Source: an uncultured Caryophanales bacterium (GTDB lineage: Bacteria > Bacillota_I > Bacilli_A > RF39 > UBA660). Taken from it: a stretch of 6,205 nt of DNA. Of this stretch, positions 5,864 through 6,205 are shown piece by piece. Both the position numbers and the translations under genes were made by a program. Numbering within the stretch: the first letter of the stretch is position 1; each line of letters opens with the position of its first letter. The stretch spans positions 1 through 6,205 of the forward strand of contig CAMIXP010000079.1 of assembly GCA_946402785.1 (NCBI GenBank). The letters run 5' to 3'. The notes below the pieces were generated by a model, which was given only the letters and a program-made list of their open reading frames with translations, searched no databases and was not told the origin of the DNA.

Positions 5864-5898
5864 TTATAAAATCACCTATCCTTTCCTACTATAAATTC

Positions 5899-5927
5899 AT
5901 TATAGCAAATTATTATAAAAATGACAA
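5899..5927 (-). promoter_or_regulatory. Strong sigma-A-type promoter for the 49-residue gene and pseudopilin pair
   Basis: TTGTCA (5927-5922) and TATAAT (5904-5899) are separated by exactly 17 bp, and a TG two positions before the -10 (TGCTATAAT) adds an extended -10. The spacer and flanks are very AT-rich. Transcription would start near 5892, giving a leader of about 29 nt. It lies in the 86-bp gap after the GspF-like gene, where I see no convincing terminator. Confidence 0.82.
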
Positions 5928-5949
5928 TTAATAAACTTTATTTGACAGA

Positions 5950-6205
5950 TTAGAACATCATCATCATAGAAATCAAAATAACAAGCATGACACCAATACC
6001 AGTACATACAAGCATAACCATAGTTTGACTTTCCATGTGATTTAAACGTTCTTTATATTTTGTTTCACGAGCTTTATTTTGTAAAGAAGAAACGGTCTTA
6101 GAAAACATCATCAATCTTTCTTGTTTTCTCTCTTGAGAACCAATTCCTAAACGATACAAAAGTCTCATCATTCTCATAGAATCTCTAACTGGATAATTGT
6201 TAGCA
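5950..6205 (-). CDS. Probable TadB/TadC (GspF-family) pilus platform protein, C-terminal fragment
   Basis: The frame is open to the window edge, so this is the last 84 codons of a longer gene. An internal Met codon at 6177-6175 gives an apparent 75-residue frame, but the codons before it (ANNYPVRDS) continue open and no ribosome site is evident there. The visible part is a basic helical region (LLYRLGIGSQERKQERLMM), a charged helix (ARETKYKERLNHMES), and one C-terminal hydrophobic segment (about the last 24 residues, MVMLVCTGIGVMLVILI and a Met-rich end). A charged helix followed by a terminal membrane segment and an immediate stop is the layout at the end of GspF/TadB/TadC proteins, the inner-membrane platform of type II secretion and Tad systems. 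The Tad-like genes downstream agree. With only the last part visible, another membrane protein cannot be excluded. Confidence 0.45.
   Translation of the reverse strand, partial: ANNYPVRDSMRMMRLLYRLGIGSQERKQERLMMFSKTVSSLQNKARETKYKERLNHMESQTMVMLVCTGIGVMLVILISMMMMF

Noticed and set aside
5861..5897. Weak hairpin (ATTTATA with TATAAAT) enclosing the ribosome site of the 49-residue gene, a possible RNA switch
   Set aside because: Seven A-T pairs with a loop of about 20 nt would be unstable, and such matches are common in AT-rich leaders.
5928..5949. Short palindrome AATAAAGTTTATT after the GspF-like stop as a terminator
   Set aside because: Only six A-T pairs around a single central base, which cannot form a real loop, and no clean T run directly follows.
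1..6205. Insertion sequence, tRNA, attachment site or CRISPR array
   Set aside because: No transposase-like frame, terminal inverted repeats, tRNA-like cloverleaf or regularly spaced repeats were seen on either strand.

Overview
The window is AT-rich bacterial DNA in which every credible gene lies on the minus strand, so the locus reads from position 6205 down to 1. Strong Shine-Dalgarno sequences (AGGAGGTG, AAGGAG), consensus sigma-A-type promoters, one GTG and one TTG start, and Trp encoded by TGG in long intact frames point to a low-GC Gram-positive (Firmicutes/Bacilli-like, possibly Erysipelotrichia or an RF39-type gut lineage) using the standard code. The lineage is an inference from style, not from a marker gene.

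In transcription order the upstream half looks like a Tad/Flp-type pilus locus: the C-terminal end of a probable TadB/TadC (GspF-family) platform protein (5950-6205, cut by the window edge); a 49-residue single-membrane-segment peptide with its own consensus promoter (5714-5863); two tandem paralogous pseudopilin/TadE-like proteins with four matching cysteines (5200-5697, 4687-5181); and a TadZ/CpaE-like ATPase whose P-loop has lost its lysines (3617-4669).

The downstream half looks like the core of a type IV secretion/conjugation apparatus: two small VirB2-like two-membrane-segment proteins (3232-3561 and 2668-3144), a 713-residue VirB6/TrbL-like polytopic membrane protein (509-2650), a VirB3/PrgI-like protein (156-488), and the N-terminus of a VirB4-like ATPase (1-190, cut by the window edge and overlapping the previous gene by 35 bp).

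The genes are tightly packed and co-oriented. A consensus promoter sits in front of the 49-residue peptide and a second one in front of the first VirB2-like gene, which is closed by a clear intrinsic terminator. That gene is therefore almost a private transcription unit between the two halves, as expected for a high-copy structural subunit. The notable point is the fusion of Tad-type and VirB-type parts in one gene string, with matched cysteine pairs in nearly every predicted extracytoplasmic region. I infer a composite envelope-spanning pilus or secretion machine. Whether it moves DNA, protein, or only displays a fibre cannot be read from this window.

No tRNA, rRNA, insertion sequence, CRISPR array or integration site was seen. 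The largest non-coding gaps are about 86 bp (5864-5949) and 87 bp (3145-3231).
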